Assembly: GCA_964034945.1 (NCBI GenBank)
Contig: OZ035962.1
Location: forward strand, 111,512,234 to 111,576,233
DNA: 64,000 nucleotides
Source of the DNA: Chrysopilus asiliformis
Lineage: Eukaryota; Arthropoda; Insecta; Diptera; Rhagionidae
Direction of reading: 5' to 3'
The notes below the pieces were generated by a model that saw only the letters and a program-made list of their open reading frames with translations, ran no database searches and had not been told where the DNA came from. Within the stretch, counting starts at the first letter, position 1, and every line of letters begins with the position of its first letter. Shown piece by piece: positions 33,241 through 46,166 of this stretch. Position numbers and translations under genes: made by a program.

Positions 33241-35779
33241 CACCCCTCCCCCAACGGAAGATTGCATCGAATTTCGATTCAATTGGATAGAAAAAATGTT
33301 CGACGCAAGAACTAAATGAATTCGACACTAGCGTCGAAAACAAATCTTGCGATTGAAGCCTGTTATTGGAAACCGATGTAAGATCTTTCATGGTGTAGCT
33401 TTTCCATAAATTTTCTCTAATCTAGCGAAATTTTATTGGAAATTTTTTAACCCATATTTTTTTCATTGCTAAACAAATTGTCTTGCAGTGTGGCATAAAA
33501 ATATGATGACAAATTTCCAGGGTACCTATTATGAATTTTTGAAAGAAGTGGGGTTTAAAGTGTAAACACCTTAAAAACTTGTCTTTCACAATTTCCTCAA
33601 AGTTTATGGCTAAATTAAGACTGACTCAATTTCACAATTGTACCGAAAATACAAACAAAATAAGTGCTGATTTCTTAAAACTGTGCCAAGGATGAGTTTT
33701 CCTTTTAAATTCTTTAAGAAAAATCAATTTCTGTTGAATTGTTAGTGAGAACGAAAATCTCTTTAACTGCCTATCATAACTCTATGTGTGCTAATTTCAG
33801 ATAAAAGAATTTTCACGTGAAAAAAGCATTAAAAATTTATGCTTCCAATCATCTTACTTTCGACGGTTTCACAATTCAAATTTCATTTGACCATTAGGGA
33901 AAATTTATTCGCTAGAGCACTTAAATTTTTGAAATGATGACACCATCAATCAACTACGGAACGGTGTTTTTTTCACACATTTTGTTTTTTTTTTTACGAT
34001 TTGAAAACGAGCGAAATGGCTTCTAAAACCATAGACGAAATTGTCACAAAATCACAAAAATGTAGTAAAATTCAAATCATCCAAATTGGTGCGTTCGGGG
34101 ATACATGAAGCGTGTCATACAAGCGAAATAAAAATTCAGAACAACAATAAAAAAGAATAAAAGAAAACAAGGCGAAATAACAAGAAAAGTAGTATATTTT
34201 AGGTTTATTTTCGACTCAATGGATGGGAAAACGAAAAATAATAAAATGTTGAAGTCAAAATAAAATCGGCGTCATGAAATTGCCATAAAAATCCAGGTAA
34301 ATGCGCATTTTATCATTGCACACGGTCGATGTTTAAAAATAAATTTGTGAAAATTTTCATCCACCACCCCATCGGGGGGTGTTTTTTTTCTTTCTTGCTA
34401 TCAAAAAATGATTCACAGTAAATGGTGGTAATGCACTTCACGCTACTAATTTTAAATTTAAAATTCTGTTGACGGTTTCAGATGTACTTAATTAATTTAC
34501 CGCAGTTCCTTGGCACTGGCCGGTTCCCATCGCAATGTCAATGAAAATATCTCATGGATAAAAAAAAATATTCGTCACGCTTTCAATTCATTGATGGAAA
34601 GTCTGTCGACCCGTAAATCTTCGATTCAAATTATGTTCTTAATTTAAATTTAAATATCGATACGGAGAAAATGTTGCTATCGGGGGAAAAGTCATCGGAT
34701 TTGCTGCCCTTGATTCAATTTTCCAATAAATCTTTCATAGCCACCAGCCATGAGTGTCGCGATAGTCTTTTTCAGAGTTGAAAATCAAAACAAACTTTTT
34801 TATAGCTGTATCTCCGCCTAAAAACCACCCAATATGTAACCGACAAATGTGGCGTCTAGTGGGGGAACTGAATTCCCCAACCAGATTTTCTATTCCCCGT
34901 CAAACATTAAACTCCGGCACAGTTGAATCGAATGTCAATTTCAATGTGAAGCCAAAGTTGTTCACTTCATTTTGGGGTTTCTTGAGGAGCGGATTTTTCA
35001 TTGGAAAAACAAACAATATTTATGGCTTCCCTGCCAACACCCCTTCTTCACGATCGATGACGTCAATAAATCGATCAGTTATCCGTAATGAGTTTGATTG
35101 GAGTTGGGCTCCTTGCTAGCGACTTTCATATTGGAGTTAAGGGTGGTGTGTCGAATGTTTTGGGGGGTTGGAAGGATATACCAAATAGGGTTTGATATGC
35201 ACTCATCCTTACAAAATGGTGATAGGTTTTTTAGAATTGGAAAATCATTCATTATGACAAGGATGGTAATTTCTAGATACTTGTTGTCAGAAAAAGATTT
35301 TTCTAGTCATTAGCAGGGATGATATTTAAATAAATTATAATTTTTGGAATGGAAATTTCGTCAAAAAAACGTGTATAAACATTTTCAATCTTTTTCTTAA
35401 GATAGGCTTTTTTTAGTCCTTTACCTTTTCATAGTTTTTTTGGTGTGATTTTCTGTGGTAGGTCTCTACAGACGTTAGTAGGTCTTTACAGACGCTTTTT
35501 GTACAAAATTTTTTTTTTCAAAAATTCATTTTAATTTTTTAACAATACAGGAAACCTTTGATTTACAAAGTTTTTACAACGATTTACAACGTTAACAATA
35601 CAGGAAATCTTTGATTTACAACGAGCTGGTAAAATTTCGTAAGCGAAATGTTGCATATTGAAGTGTTGTAAATCGAGGGTTTACAGAATATTGAAAATCT
35701 TTTATAGAACCCTTTTCAGAAAAGTTTTTTTTTTGTCCAATTTTTAGAAGTTAGGTATTGTCATGGTAAACATGTAACC
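33241..35779. other. No supported gene
   Basis: AT-rich. The frame at 34778-35119 is open but has no splice signals or domain. At 35455-35660 direct repeats of GTAGGTCTYTACAGACG and of TTTACAACG/GATTTACAAC occur. Confidence 0.4.
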
Positions 35780-35872
35780 AAGGGGTAAGTTGATTACAAA
35801 GCAATTAATTTCAATTAGAAAAATAGTTAATTTAATCACAAAATGGTAAATTTTACTAGCTAGTAGTTAAAT

Positions 35873-36620
35873 CTATATATAAAAAATCGTTTAACCTGAT
35901 TGACTGACTGATTGACTGACTGATTGACTGACTGATTGACTAACTGATTGACTGACTGATTGACTGACTGATTGACTGACTGATTGACTGACTGATTGAC
36001 TGACTGATTGACTGACTGATTGACTGACTGATTGACTGACTGATTGACTGACTGATTGACTGACTGATTGACTGACTGATTGACTGACTGATTGACTGAC
36101 TGATTGACTGACTGATTGACTGACTGATTGACTGACTGATTGACTGACTGATTGACTGACTGATTGACTGACTGATTGACTGACTGATTGACTGACTGAT
36201 TGACTGACTGATTGACTGACTGATTGACTGACTGATTGACTGACTGATTGATTGACTGACTGACTCATCAACGCCTAGCCAAACCCCCGAAGCTAGAAAC
36301 TTGAAACTTTCACAGTATGTCCCAACCATCACGTAGGCGCTCACTAACACGGGGTTTCCCGAAATTTTTTATCGCTAAGGGGGTAAACAGGGAGTAAAGG
36401 GGGTTTGGGTGTTTTTAAACCGTGATTTTCGCCATGAATTCCGCTCAATAGGAGGCTGAAAAGTGTCACTCGGGGGTTTTCGGGGTCGCTGATCACGAAT
36501 CCGGTCTTAGATTTTCGAAATTAGAAATGGAAGGTCCTGTAAGAATAACGCAAATATCCTTTTTCCAATTTTTCTCGGGGAAAAATTGCATTAGGGCAAC
36601 GACGGGTATGCAAGCTAGTT
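35873..36620 (+). mobile_element. Helitron/Helentron-like element with expanded satellite
   Basis: It begins CTATATATAAAAAATCGT and ends GGGCAACGACGGGTATGCAA GCTAGTT, matching the 3' terminus of the other copies. The interior subfamily is shared with 20560-21283 (GGGGTCGCTGATYACGAATC). The position occupied near the 5' end by a short TCTG run in other copies is here a 367-bp array of a 12-bp unit. Confidence 0.55.
35898..36264. repeat. 12-bp tandem array (GATTGACTGACT), about 30 units
   Basis: Almost perfectly homogeneous, with one variant unit near 35936 (GACTAACT). Because the unit is a multiple of three and lacks stops, the minus strand reads as endless SVSQ or SISQ; this is not a protein gene. 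Confidence 0.95.
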
Positions 36621-36740
36621 TATTATAAACATAGTCAATTTTGACTATTTTTGTGATTGACATTAACTATTTTAGATATACTTCCGATTCCCCATTATAA
36701 AATATTATAGTTAGATTCACTATTTTTCTTCTGCGTGAAG

Positions 36741-39153
36741 GCTTATTTTTCGTCTGCGTGAAGGCTGCAAGAAGGTAGACTTCGATACTGGTTTCCAAAA
36801 AAACGCAAATTGACACTTTAGCACCATCGTAGTGCGCGCCTGCGTTTACCCAGCCAATTTTCCCATTTTTTTGAAAATCGGGTTGTTGAAGAGAAATTGT
36901 TTTTCAATTTTTTAAAGTGCTTTTTTCCACCTAAATGAAACGGTGAGATAAAAAACAATAAACGGTTAGGGTTTTCAACAAAAAAAATATGCTAAATTAT
37001 GGATACCACTTACTGACCTCCCCTTTTTTCTCGATGACGTAATCCAATCTACTTTATTATCCCCGTTGTATTGTAGCCCATCAAGTAAATGGGGATTGGA
37101 CAGCTAATTTGTTCATTTTAGAGGGGGCATCGAATCCCAACCACCATAGAAGCCTCAATTTCACACACTGGCGCTCACACCACAAGAGTTTCCAAGTCGA
37201 AATTTCTATCTGATGGGCCTTTTGCGACTGTGAAGTCTATATGTTGAAGCGCCATCGGCTTCTGCCCATTCTATGTGTGTTTTATGGGGTAACCCCACAA
37301 TTTTCCCCAATCCACTTTAACGATGGTGTGGATTTCGTTGCGTGTCATGTGTTCAATTCTGGTTCTTCTACAGTGAATTAAGTTTAGCTTTCAGCCGTTC
37401 CGTTGGGCAATGGTGTGGGTGCACGGTTTCCCCATGCGGCGAACCCACTTTTTTCCATTTCTCGTTAGGGGGGTCATGGGGGCACCATCGGCTCAAAGTG
37501 GTTTTCTTTTGGATTTTCTTTTCGCTGTCGCCTTTCTCACCTCGCCCGCCGTTGCCGTGATATCAGCTGAATCTGAATGCCAAACCGAATATGTGTAGAT
37601 ACAGAGGGGCTCTCCCAACCAGCTGAGCGTACAAATTTCGCGGTGTTTTTGGGCACAGGACGGAGCGGGGCTCCGCGGCCCAACGACTTTTTAGCATGGC
37701 TGGCGGTTTTGGTTTGGTTCTGGTTTCGTTTCATTTTGGCTGTCTTCTAATTCATTTGGCAATTGGGGGGCAATTTTCGTTGGGTCTTCGGTTTTTTTTG
37801 AATCTACGTGATACGTGCGGGCCTCGTGGAAACTAATGTACATATATTTGCATCCATACACTGTGTGTTGGGAAAAAAAAGCTGTGTGTTCGGCACGACG
37901 AGAATATAGTGTGAAACATACGAAAACGGACCACGGTATCCAAACTCAATCGACAGTCATACGAATATCGTTGGCGCGCACAGAGGTGTGAACGTGATTT
38001 CGCGAATAAAATTGGTTCAGTTGACTTTTATCTCTAACTACAAAAATAAAAAGAAAATTCATTTTAATTGAAAGCTTAATTTTTAATCAGTTTTTTTTTT
38101 TTACTTTTCTATGATATTTTTTTCAAATTGTTTTCAATAAAGCGACGCAATAAAAGCGTGAGCCGGTCGTGACGCTCCAGCCACTAACCTAAGAAGCGTC
38201 GTCTCCATACGATCGTACCTTTGATCACCGCGATTAGCACGATATTTTTTTTTTTTTGATTTTATGCGGAGTTATGTTAGACGTGGTTGTTCTTTCTGTC
38301 TAGTTTGACATATCGCAAAGTTTTTCAACTCTTCGAAAACATATAGATATTTTGTTTTTCGAATTTCGAAGTAGAAAAGAAAAAAACGCACCGAGTGTGA
38401 CCAAATCGAAATCATGTGCTGTCGTAATACCAAACAAATTGAACTTTGTTTTGGTGTGATGACATTATTTTGCTAAAATTTGGGTGCTTTAGTTTTGGTA
38501 TCGATCGATCCCGTGCTAGTGAACTCAGATTTGGATTGTAACTTATTTTTTTTTTCGCAGATCTAAAATTTCAAAGTGATCTTCAACTGTACACGATCGG
38601 TTTTTATTGGCGAATTGAATTCAATACTGAAGGAACCAAAAAAAAAAAATTGTAAACTTGTTCAGAGTACGAAAAAATGTTGATCTTTCGTTGATCGCAA
38701 GTGATCGAGATCGAAATTTAGATTGAGATCGAGACTGTTTCGTATGGAATTTTGTTTTGAATCTTTGGCCAATAAAGTCAGACGGACAGAAAGATAGAAA
38801 TATCTATAATCATATTTCTTTGCTGGATTGAAGAATATTTAGATTTATGTGATTTTAATTGGATAACAAACTATTAAATTTCGACGCCGATATTTTTACA
38901 AGTATTATTTCTATTAATTTGATTTTTTTCCACATATTTTAGCGAAAGTTTAGTTTTTTGTTTGGAAATTATTAAATTTCTTGGTTTATTTTATGATCGT
39001 TGTTTGGTTCCAAGTAATATTTGGTTACCAAGTTTTTTTTTTTTTCAAATAAGTGTGTTATATAATTTACTTGTGACAATTTCAATGTTTTTGTTTATCT
39101 AAATTAGTTCAGTGAGAAATTCTTCATGTTCTGTTTCTTTTTTTTTGTTGTAG
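36741..39153. other. Upstream region of the signal-peptide exon
   Basis: No coding exon is supported. The stretch 37330-37780 is GC-richer than its surroundings and could hold promoter or 5' UTR sequence of the plus-strand gene at 39154. At 39130-39153 a long pyrimidine tract ends in TTGTTGTAG, a strong acceptor, implying an upstream non-coding exon somewhere in this region. Confidence 0.35.
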
Positions 39154-39400
39154 GATTACACAATTGTTTGAAATAATTTGATTGAGTATTACGTTTTAAT
39201 ATTTATTCAAAATTAAATATTCTTTGGCGAAATATATTTGATTTGAGAGGAAAGAAAATAAAATTGTTGATAAAAAGTGCATTGTTTTTAACCATAATAC
39301 TGTAATTTGATTGCCATAATCATAATGGCTCCTGGTGGATACAAAATCTTCATTGGGCTTTTAACTGTGATAATTTTGGGATTGTCGTCTGCACAAACAG
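39154..39400 (+). CDS. Signal-peptide exon of an unidentified secreted or membrane protein
   Basis: The exon probably starts at 39154 behind a strong acceptor. The coding part is 39325-39400: ATG in the context CATAATGGC, then MAPGGYKIFIGLLTVIILGL and SSAQT, a textbook signal peptide, then ACAG|GTGAGT, a consensus donor at phase 1. The protein identity is unknown, since no next exon with a matching phase was recognised in the remaining 24 kb. The first intron carries a piggyBac-like MITE at 39476 and probably many of the repeats that follow. The candidate exon at 49633 is phase 0 and cannot join directly. Confidence 0.6.
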
Positions 39401-39475
39401 GTGAGTTGAACGATCGCGTGTTTTTTAGAAGATCACACCAACTGATTTTTTTTTGGATTACCCTTTTTTTATTAA

Positions 39476-39556
39476 CACGTTGGCTACCAGCCAAAAAAAC
39501 GCATTCTTATTTCACTTACGCTGTGATCACCGGTGACTCACATGGTAGCCAACGTG
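39476..39556. mobile_element. Solo 81-bp TTAA-flanked MITE
   Basis: TTAA stands at 39472-39475 and 39557-39560. The ends CACGTTGGCTACCA / TGGTAGCCAACGTG are identical to those of the element at 4858-7508, and GGTGACTCACATGG is shared too. It is a strongly shortened copy of the same family. Confidence 0.8.
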
Positions 39557-39819
39557 TTAAAACATAATTTGAATATAGGTTGATGAGAAGAAGTTAGTTT
39601 TAACTCGTTTTATCATTCATTTTTTTCTGTCCAAGTTTTAAACTTGCCTTTTTTTTGTCTAATTTTAAAATTTAAACTGTAGGTACTTTTTTTTTATTAA
39701 AAAAAGGTTTTTTTTATGAAAAATTTCTTCTAAAAATGGGGAACAATAATCTTCACGAATTAAAAAAAATAGTAAATCTAATTATTACTTCTTCTGTTAT
39801 AGAGGGAAAGTATTGGGGA

Positions 39820-40410
39820 GACCCATCCCAGAATAGGGAAGTATAGAAACTCTGATCAGCACGAAATCCGTTTCAGGCAAAATAATGAGGATGTCCGTAC
39901 ATCTATCTGTCGGTCTGGTGGTCTTTCCATTTTACGTACCTTAAATAACTTGAGAACGTGTTGAGCTAGCGACTTGAAATTTTTTGTAAATGAGTTTTAC
40001 GAAAATCGTATTTTTCTATCAACTTTTGGAACAGTATCGCGAGTTATAACGGATACCTTCCATACATTTTTTTCGAAAAAATATAGTTTTTTGAAAATTT
40101 CTCGAAAACTATCCTCTTATTCGAAAACTTTAATATAACAAAATTGAAAGGAAACAAAATTTTGTAAATTTTTTGCTGTGTCTGATTTTACGTATCTCTA
40201 ACGGTTCTCAACATATTTGAAAAAATTTGCATTTCTTGAAAATTTCTCGGAAACCATGCGCTTTTGAGAAAAAATGCATATAACCAAATTCCAAGAAAAT
40301 GAAATTTTCTACATTTTTTTCTTTAACCGTTTTCATGCATCTTTAACGGTTCTCGAAATATTTGAAAAAATATGACTTTCTACATGTTTTTCCCGGAACT
40401 AAATATTGTA
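39820..40410 (-). repeat. Family D repeat, inverted copy with unoccupied TTAA
   Basis: It matches 1-290 and 932-1030 in reverse (ATGTCCGTACATCTATCTGT, GAGCTAGCGACTTGAAAT, and on through TATCAACTTTTGGAACAG). A single TTAA at 39941-39944 lies where the first copy carries an insertion. The right end continues through several AAATTTCTCG/AACC blocks that look like internal repeats. Confidence 0.7.
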
Positions 40411-41017
40411 GAGGAAAGTTTTGTGTTGATCACAACCGATTTCTAATGTTTTTGTCAATGTCTGCAGTTAAATTAGAGCTTGGGTTTCCAATCGTTTTTC
40501 TCCAGCGAACTTTTTTTTTTAGATATTTAGAGTTATAAAAAGATCAGGGGGTTATTTATTTTGGTTGTACGATTGATTGTTCAAACTATGTTAGACAAAA
40601 TAATCCATAGAAAATGAGCCGCAGGCAAAGTTTTTTTAAAAAAAAAACAATACGATGCAAGGTACATTTCTTGAAAATAAATTTGCCTCAGGCGAATATT
40701 TTCACTGTGAAATATCACTTTAAATTTTTTTGAAAAATCATTGAAGTTAGGATTTCTTATAAAAACAAAACTCCATTGCAAAAAGTAGACCCGTCACTTT
40801 TTCTTGGGCGTTGTCGATAAAATACGTCACACATTTAGGTGGAGGAGGGGATTGGGGTCTTCGGTGGTATGACCTAGTACTAAACTATATACAAAAAATC
40901 GTTATAAAGTGTAACAATGTGGAGACTAGAGTTGAAAAGTGCCAAAAATTAGCATGACGTATTTTATGGACAATTGGAGAGATTTATAGAAGATCTTTAT
41001 TTGCAGTGATGTAACTA
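40411..41017. other. No supported gene
   Basis: AT-rich, with one short minus-strand frame (40581-40781) lacking support. AAAATACGTCAC (40820) and TGACGTATTTTATGGACAA (40955) mark an imperfect inverted pair about 140 bp apart. Confidence 0.35.
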
Positions 41018-41281
41018 CACTCAGAAAAATGGAGGCTAACTCGACGACCTACATACGGCGTAATTGGCCTCGGGCAGGCGCGCGTTAGCCTGCAAGTAAA
41101 ACTGAGTTGACCTGTGGTCGGAGAAATTCTGAAATAAAGCCACCAGCAGGTGAAGTAGGGCATTGGGAGCTGCACGAGTTGACCTTAGATAGGTTAACTC
41201 TGACCGCTAGCTGGCTTACAGACACCTCTGTAAGGTCAGAGTTAACCTGACAAAAAATTGACCCGGACATTTTTCTGAGTG
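41018..41281 (-). mobile_element. Family C MITE, copy 5
   Basis: Reverse orientation, with an internal deletion of about 8 bp where the other copies read CATGTGGG. Both terminal repeats are intact. Confidence 0.85.
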
Positions 41282-42595
41282 TACGAATATCTCCACCAGA
41301 AAGGATTTTGTGGCTGTTTAAAAAGAAAATGTTGGCCACTAATCTGAAAATTTAAGGGACTTTTTAAAGAGACTGGAAATGTCAGGGATTTTTTTTGGGA
41401 ACCGTTCTTGGAACCGGGTTTTGCAGCCTTTGGTTAAGGCACTGCCAATTTATATCAAAACTCCATTTGTTTTTGTTAACGGCTGCATACCTGTTAATTT
41501 AGATGATGTAAAAATTCTTCTAAATTCTTGAGCCTCTAAAAAAATTTACTAAATTTCATAAAATTCATATTTATTACCGTTATAATAGTATTCAAATTGT
41601 TTATGTAAATCAATAAAAACTTGCTTTTTTTTTTTTAAAAATAAAATCAGTCTTCATTGAGTGCTGATGAGTGAAATTTCAAATTGGTTCATTTGTTCAT
41701 AACAAAAATTTGCAAGTCCCCTTAAGAGGTATTTAACCCACTCAAAATTATAACAATACTTCTTGATCAAAATGTTTGTCCGCCTTTGACGCATTGAGAA
41801 AATCGACTTATTGGCAAAAATTTGCCTCGTCGTCATATCTTAAAATGACAGCCAGTGACTTAAGAAGATGGACGAGCTTTTTTTTTTTTTGCTATTCCGT
41901 TTCAATCTTTTTTTTTTATTTCTGTATTTATTTGTTTTTCGGTGAATTCCGAGAAGACGAACTAGATTTTGAGTTCTTTTTTGCACTTGATTATAAAACT
42001 CGCTTTTGTTTTGAATAAATGAACCAATTTTAAAATTTAAGCAAACACAACATAGTGTTTTTCGTCACATTTAATTGCGAAATTGTGTACACAATAGGCT
42101 CACACGTGTGTGTCGAGGTTAGTTTTTGGTGATTTTCGGGGAAACTAGTTTTTTGATCAATTCAACATTGATTTTAATTTTGAATGGATCGAAAAAGAAT
42201 TACGCATATTTACTGATATGTTTTTTTTCCATGAAATTTAAATGAAATTTAAAAAGATGCTGAGTTGCTTTTTTTTTTATTTTGTGGAAAATTTTCTTTG
42301 GCGCCACATAACATAAATTTCAATAATTTTAAAATCGTGACTGAAGTTGTCGGACAAAGCCCACTTAAAGATTGCGTCTGCAATTTACTTGCAGATTACT
42401 GGAAAAATAATTCGGCTCCAATTCAAGTACTTCAGTCGATCAATCTTCTTAAATGCTCTCCCATCAATGATCACATATTTTAAGTGGACCCGAATTAAGC
42501 ATAAATCAAAATAACATAATTGATTATTTTTTTGACATATTTCTGAAAAAAAAAATTTTTTTTTCTTGGACAAGATTTTTTGGAAAGCTTATAAA
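41282..42595. other. No supported gene
   Basis: AT-rich. The 72-codon frame ending at 42483 (text such as VVGQSPLKDCVCNLLADYWK) looks protein-like but has no start, splice or family support. Confidence 0.3.
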
Positions 42596-42774
42596 GGCGC
42601 CTCCACACGTTCAATGTTACTTGACAATTTTACTTGAATGACTTATGTTTCAAGTAACATTGATCGTTTGGATGCTCTTCAATGTTACGTTTGCAGGCAA
42701 TTTCCATTATTGTTACTTGACGAAAATTTTCATCAATAATACTTGTCAAGTAACATTGAACGTGTGGAGGCTCC
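42596..42774. mobile_element. 179-bp MITE with 32-bp terminal inverted repeats
   Basis: The left end starts GGCGCCTCCACACGTTCAAT and the right end is its inverse with one mismatch. The motif CAAGTAACATTGA or its inverse recurs about five times inside. TA occurs close to both ends, which would fit a Tc1/mariner-type MITE, but the boundary is uncertain by one or two bases. Confidence 0.7.
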
Positions 42775-45700
42775 TTAAGAGTTTTAAAGAGTTTTTTTGT
42801 AGAAACTGTTTCAAGTTTGAAATTTTGGGCCGTCTTAAAATTCTTTCAAATCCAGACATCGGCGCTTGTTTTTTTCAAACAGAAGTGTTAAAATTCCAAG
42901 TGTTTTAACTTTTCGTCGCCTGGCTAAAAGGTTTCAAAAACCGACACTAATTTTGATGCATTCGATTTTGAAGTTTTTTTTAATGTAATTTGGTGTCGCT
43001 GATTCCGATTCTGGTAGTGGGTTGGTTGGCACAACTCTGACTTTTGCGGTATTGAGGGTTACCAATAAATACACAAAAAATTATTAACCAATTTATGGGC
43101 AGCCTTGCTTATCTCAAAAATCAAAGCTGGAAACGCCAAATCACTGTCAGAGTTGAATTCAGTGATGCCAAATTGCACAATAAAGTCTCCATTATCGCGT
43201 GGACCTGTTTTTGACGACCTGTAGGATATTATTTGTAATAACTGCAAAGAAAAAACGATTTTTTTTAAACATATTGTGGCCAAAAACTTGGATGTTACTG
43301 AAAAACGTTAACCTTTTGCACTCCGTAGGCGCCGCTATTTCGCCATTTGCTATCAGTGCACTAACTCCGGTGGCGCCGCTATGGCGCCACTGATTATTCT
43401 CAGTAAAACCCTAAAATAGTTACAAAGTGTAGTTACAAAGTGTAGTATGACTAGCAGATTTTGTAACATAACATAACATAACATAACATAACATTAAGAT
43501 CTTTGTTTTAGTAAAACAGAAGTTCAATTTTCAGATGCTCCAAAGCAAGAATGTCTTTCGAGTTGCTGCAGTTTTAAGTAAAAAAACACTCGGAGGGCAA
43601 AGAGTTAATATTTGTCTTTGTCCTGACTTTCTCACAATATTTTAGACAGAAGGAGAGAGGGGGGGGGGGCGCTTTGGTGATAAATGGAAAGCGAAAATTC
43701 AATATAAATAAGATATTTTCCTTGATGGGCTGGAAGGTTTTCGAGTTTCTCAGCTATGTTGAAAGGGATTTTATTTCCGAGATGACATTGTATTTTAAAA
43801 ACTTAAAAAACGTCATAAATAGAGGGTGCAAAACCCACGGAATTTTAAATATCAGAGCCGAAAAAAAGGTTTTTCCAATTTCCGATTACCTTAAAAACAG
43901 CATTTAGATCACCGTAAGTGACTTAAGCGGTTGACATACATCTTAACCATATGTCAACAGCTACAGGTATGGTTGACATGAAAGCTGCTTGGATAGGTTC
44001 AGCAATGTTCTGTAGTTGAAAGAGAATTGATCAATGGAAGAACGGGGGGAGGGGGACTTATGGTTATGTCACTGAAAACAATTGATTTTGACGAAAAACC
44101 AAGTTTTCTTTAGCGAAATCTTGAAAAAAAAGAAATGAAATTAGAAGACATATTTTCTATTACCCGACGAAATTTTTCTTACCAGAAATTTCGTCCCAAT
44201 TAGATTCAAATCACTTTAACGGAAATATAGTCTAGTTAAAATATTGGATTAAAACGTTTGAAATATTCCGACAGACTCTAGACAAAAAAAAAATACTATA
44301 TATTAATAAAAATAGAATCTCTCGATTGAGTTGAACTTTTTATTTCACTGAACTTTGAGTCTGAAGTATCAAAAAATCCATTAGAACAGTACCGCGTCAG
44401 ATTTCAAGTGTAGCAATAAAATTTTACACATAAAATGGATTTTTTGCCATGTAAAAACAAACGCCTTTAGCGTTTATATCAATTTTATTATATTTTGTTA
44501 ATAATTTGTTTATTCACTGATAATGAATGACCTTCGGCCGTTGGATGGTATTAAAATAGGCGATGATCCAAAGATTTGAAATTTTTATTACACCTTTTTG
44601 GTGGTTCTCCAACATAGGAGGTCAATGGAATGAATACCTCTCTAGGCATATAAAAGATATTCTTTTATTAATATTGGTTTTTGCTCAAAATCATACAAAA
44701 ACTCAAAATCACACAACGAAATTGCAATAAGATAATCATTTGATCAACGTAAAGAATCGATTGATTTATGGACTATGTATGTAAATTTGGTCGTCGGCTA
44801 CTGAAATTTCTTTTGTGTTCATTCGCCAATAAACAACCAAACATCAATGAAAAACCATTAGTTCTACAACGAACATCATGGCGAAATATTCGGCAACGTA
44901 AAGAAATTTGAAAAAAATCCATCAAATATCAGCACAACAATAGCCAGACGTCGTCGTCGTCATCTTATCATCAAAAATTCCATCAAATCCAATTTTTATC
45001 AAACGAAAATCGAAATCTTTTTACACAAGAATGTGTAAACACAAATAAATAAATGCAAGGGAAAATATGATAAAAAATTACTTTTAAAGTTAGATAAATC
45101 CTTAATCAGGTGACTTTAAAACTTAACTTGAAAAATATTTACTGAATTTGTACCATATGCCATCCGATAACAAATTTTTCATAAAAAAAAACATATGTTT
45201 CGATTCGGTTTAACCGCATTGGAACGTGTTGATATGCAAACACTTCGTATTCTCTAATACTTGTCTAACATCCAACAATCAAACAACCCTCTGCTTTGTA
45301 CTTTAACCAAAATACACAACTGTGAAATAACACTTGAACCGCCCTTGAAGCAAATTTCATTCCTAAACCACCACCCTCGCCATCATTAAATTTCCCAGCA
45401 AAAGCAAAACACGACGTGCTGAGTTTTCCTCATTTTGCTAAATAAATTTTCCTCATTTTTCTAAGAAAAAAAATCCATTGAAGAGAGTTTGCTTGATACA
45501 TGTAGTATACGAAATCGATCATATAATGTAAAAGAAAACTTTCAACCAGAAAAATTCCCTGGTACGGAATAATGACACCCTGAAATTTAAAAGATTTTCA
45601 AAGTACTGCGGCCGTAATTTTATCTGTCTATAGTATTTTGTGTATACTTTTTTATAAAATTGAATTTATTTTATCATAAACAGGTAAAATATTATCCTTT

Positions 45701-46166
45701 TTCCGTTGTGTAATTTTCATTTTATTTAAAAAAAATCGGGGTTTACAAAAATTGCGAAAAACTGGGTGTAGAAAGGGGTTCGAAATAACAAAAACTAACG
45801 TGACGTATTTTCTAGACAGCTTCTAGTTTTATGTTTGAATTTTGCGTAAATTTGTGCTCGTAGGCGAATTTTTACAATAACAGAGATGCTGTAAAGCGAG
45901 TTATTCACTAAAATTTTATGCCCATATCTGTTAGCTAGTAGCAACTAACGCTTTTGAAAACCGCAATCTTCTGGAACCGTATACCCGGCTTAAATTACGA
46001 TTCGCAATTAATGTAAAACTGTAGGTGCGGTAGCGGAGAAGAAAATTCGTACAAAATCTCGACTTAAAGAGGCCATCCAATCCAAACTCTCGAAAAAAAC
46101 GGACTAGATAACGCACCGAAACAGAGTTTGAGGGAGTCCATCACCTTTTGGAGGAAATCGAACTCT
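42775..46166. other. No supported gene; small repeats
   Basis: A minus-strand frame at 43059-43283 has protein-like text (GDFIVQFGITEFNSDSDLAF) but no start or splice support. A pentanucleotide run (ATAAC) of about five units lies at 43464-43493. Around 43325-43390 GGCGCCGCTAT is repeated. The text 46020-46050 (GTAGGTGCGGTAGCGGAGAA) is shared with 58848-58870, a further dispersed repeat. Confidence 0.4.

Larger units (their letters stand above)
35780..36740. repeat. Family J repeat, interrupted by a Helentron-like element
   Basis: The flanks 35800-35872 (ATTTCAATTAGAAAAATAG, TAGTTAAAT) and 36621-36740 (TTATTATAAACATAGTCAAT, end TTTTTCTTCTGCGTG) match the flanks of the insertion at 56160-56640. 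At the other copy the left end reads CACGCAGAGAAAAA, so the family has CACGCAGA-type inverted ends. Confidence 0.6.

Noticed and set aside
35898..36264. CRISPR-like array
   Set aside because: The units are contiguous with no spacers, and the DNA is eukaryotic.
35891..36350. Long minus-strand frames of SVSQ or SISQ repeats
   Set aside because: They are translations of a 12-bp satellite with no start context, splice sites or non-repetitive domain.
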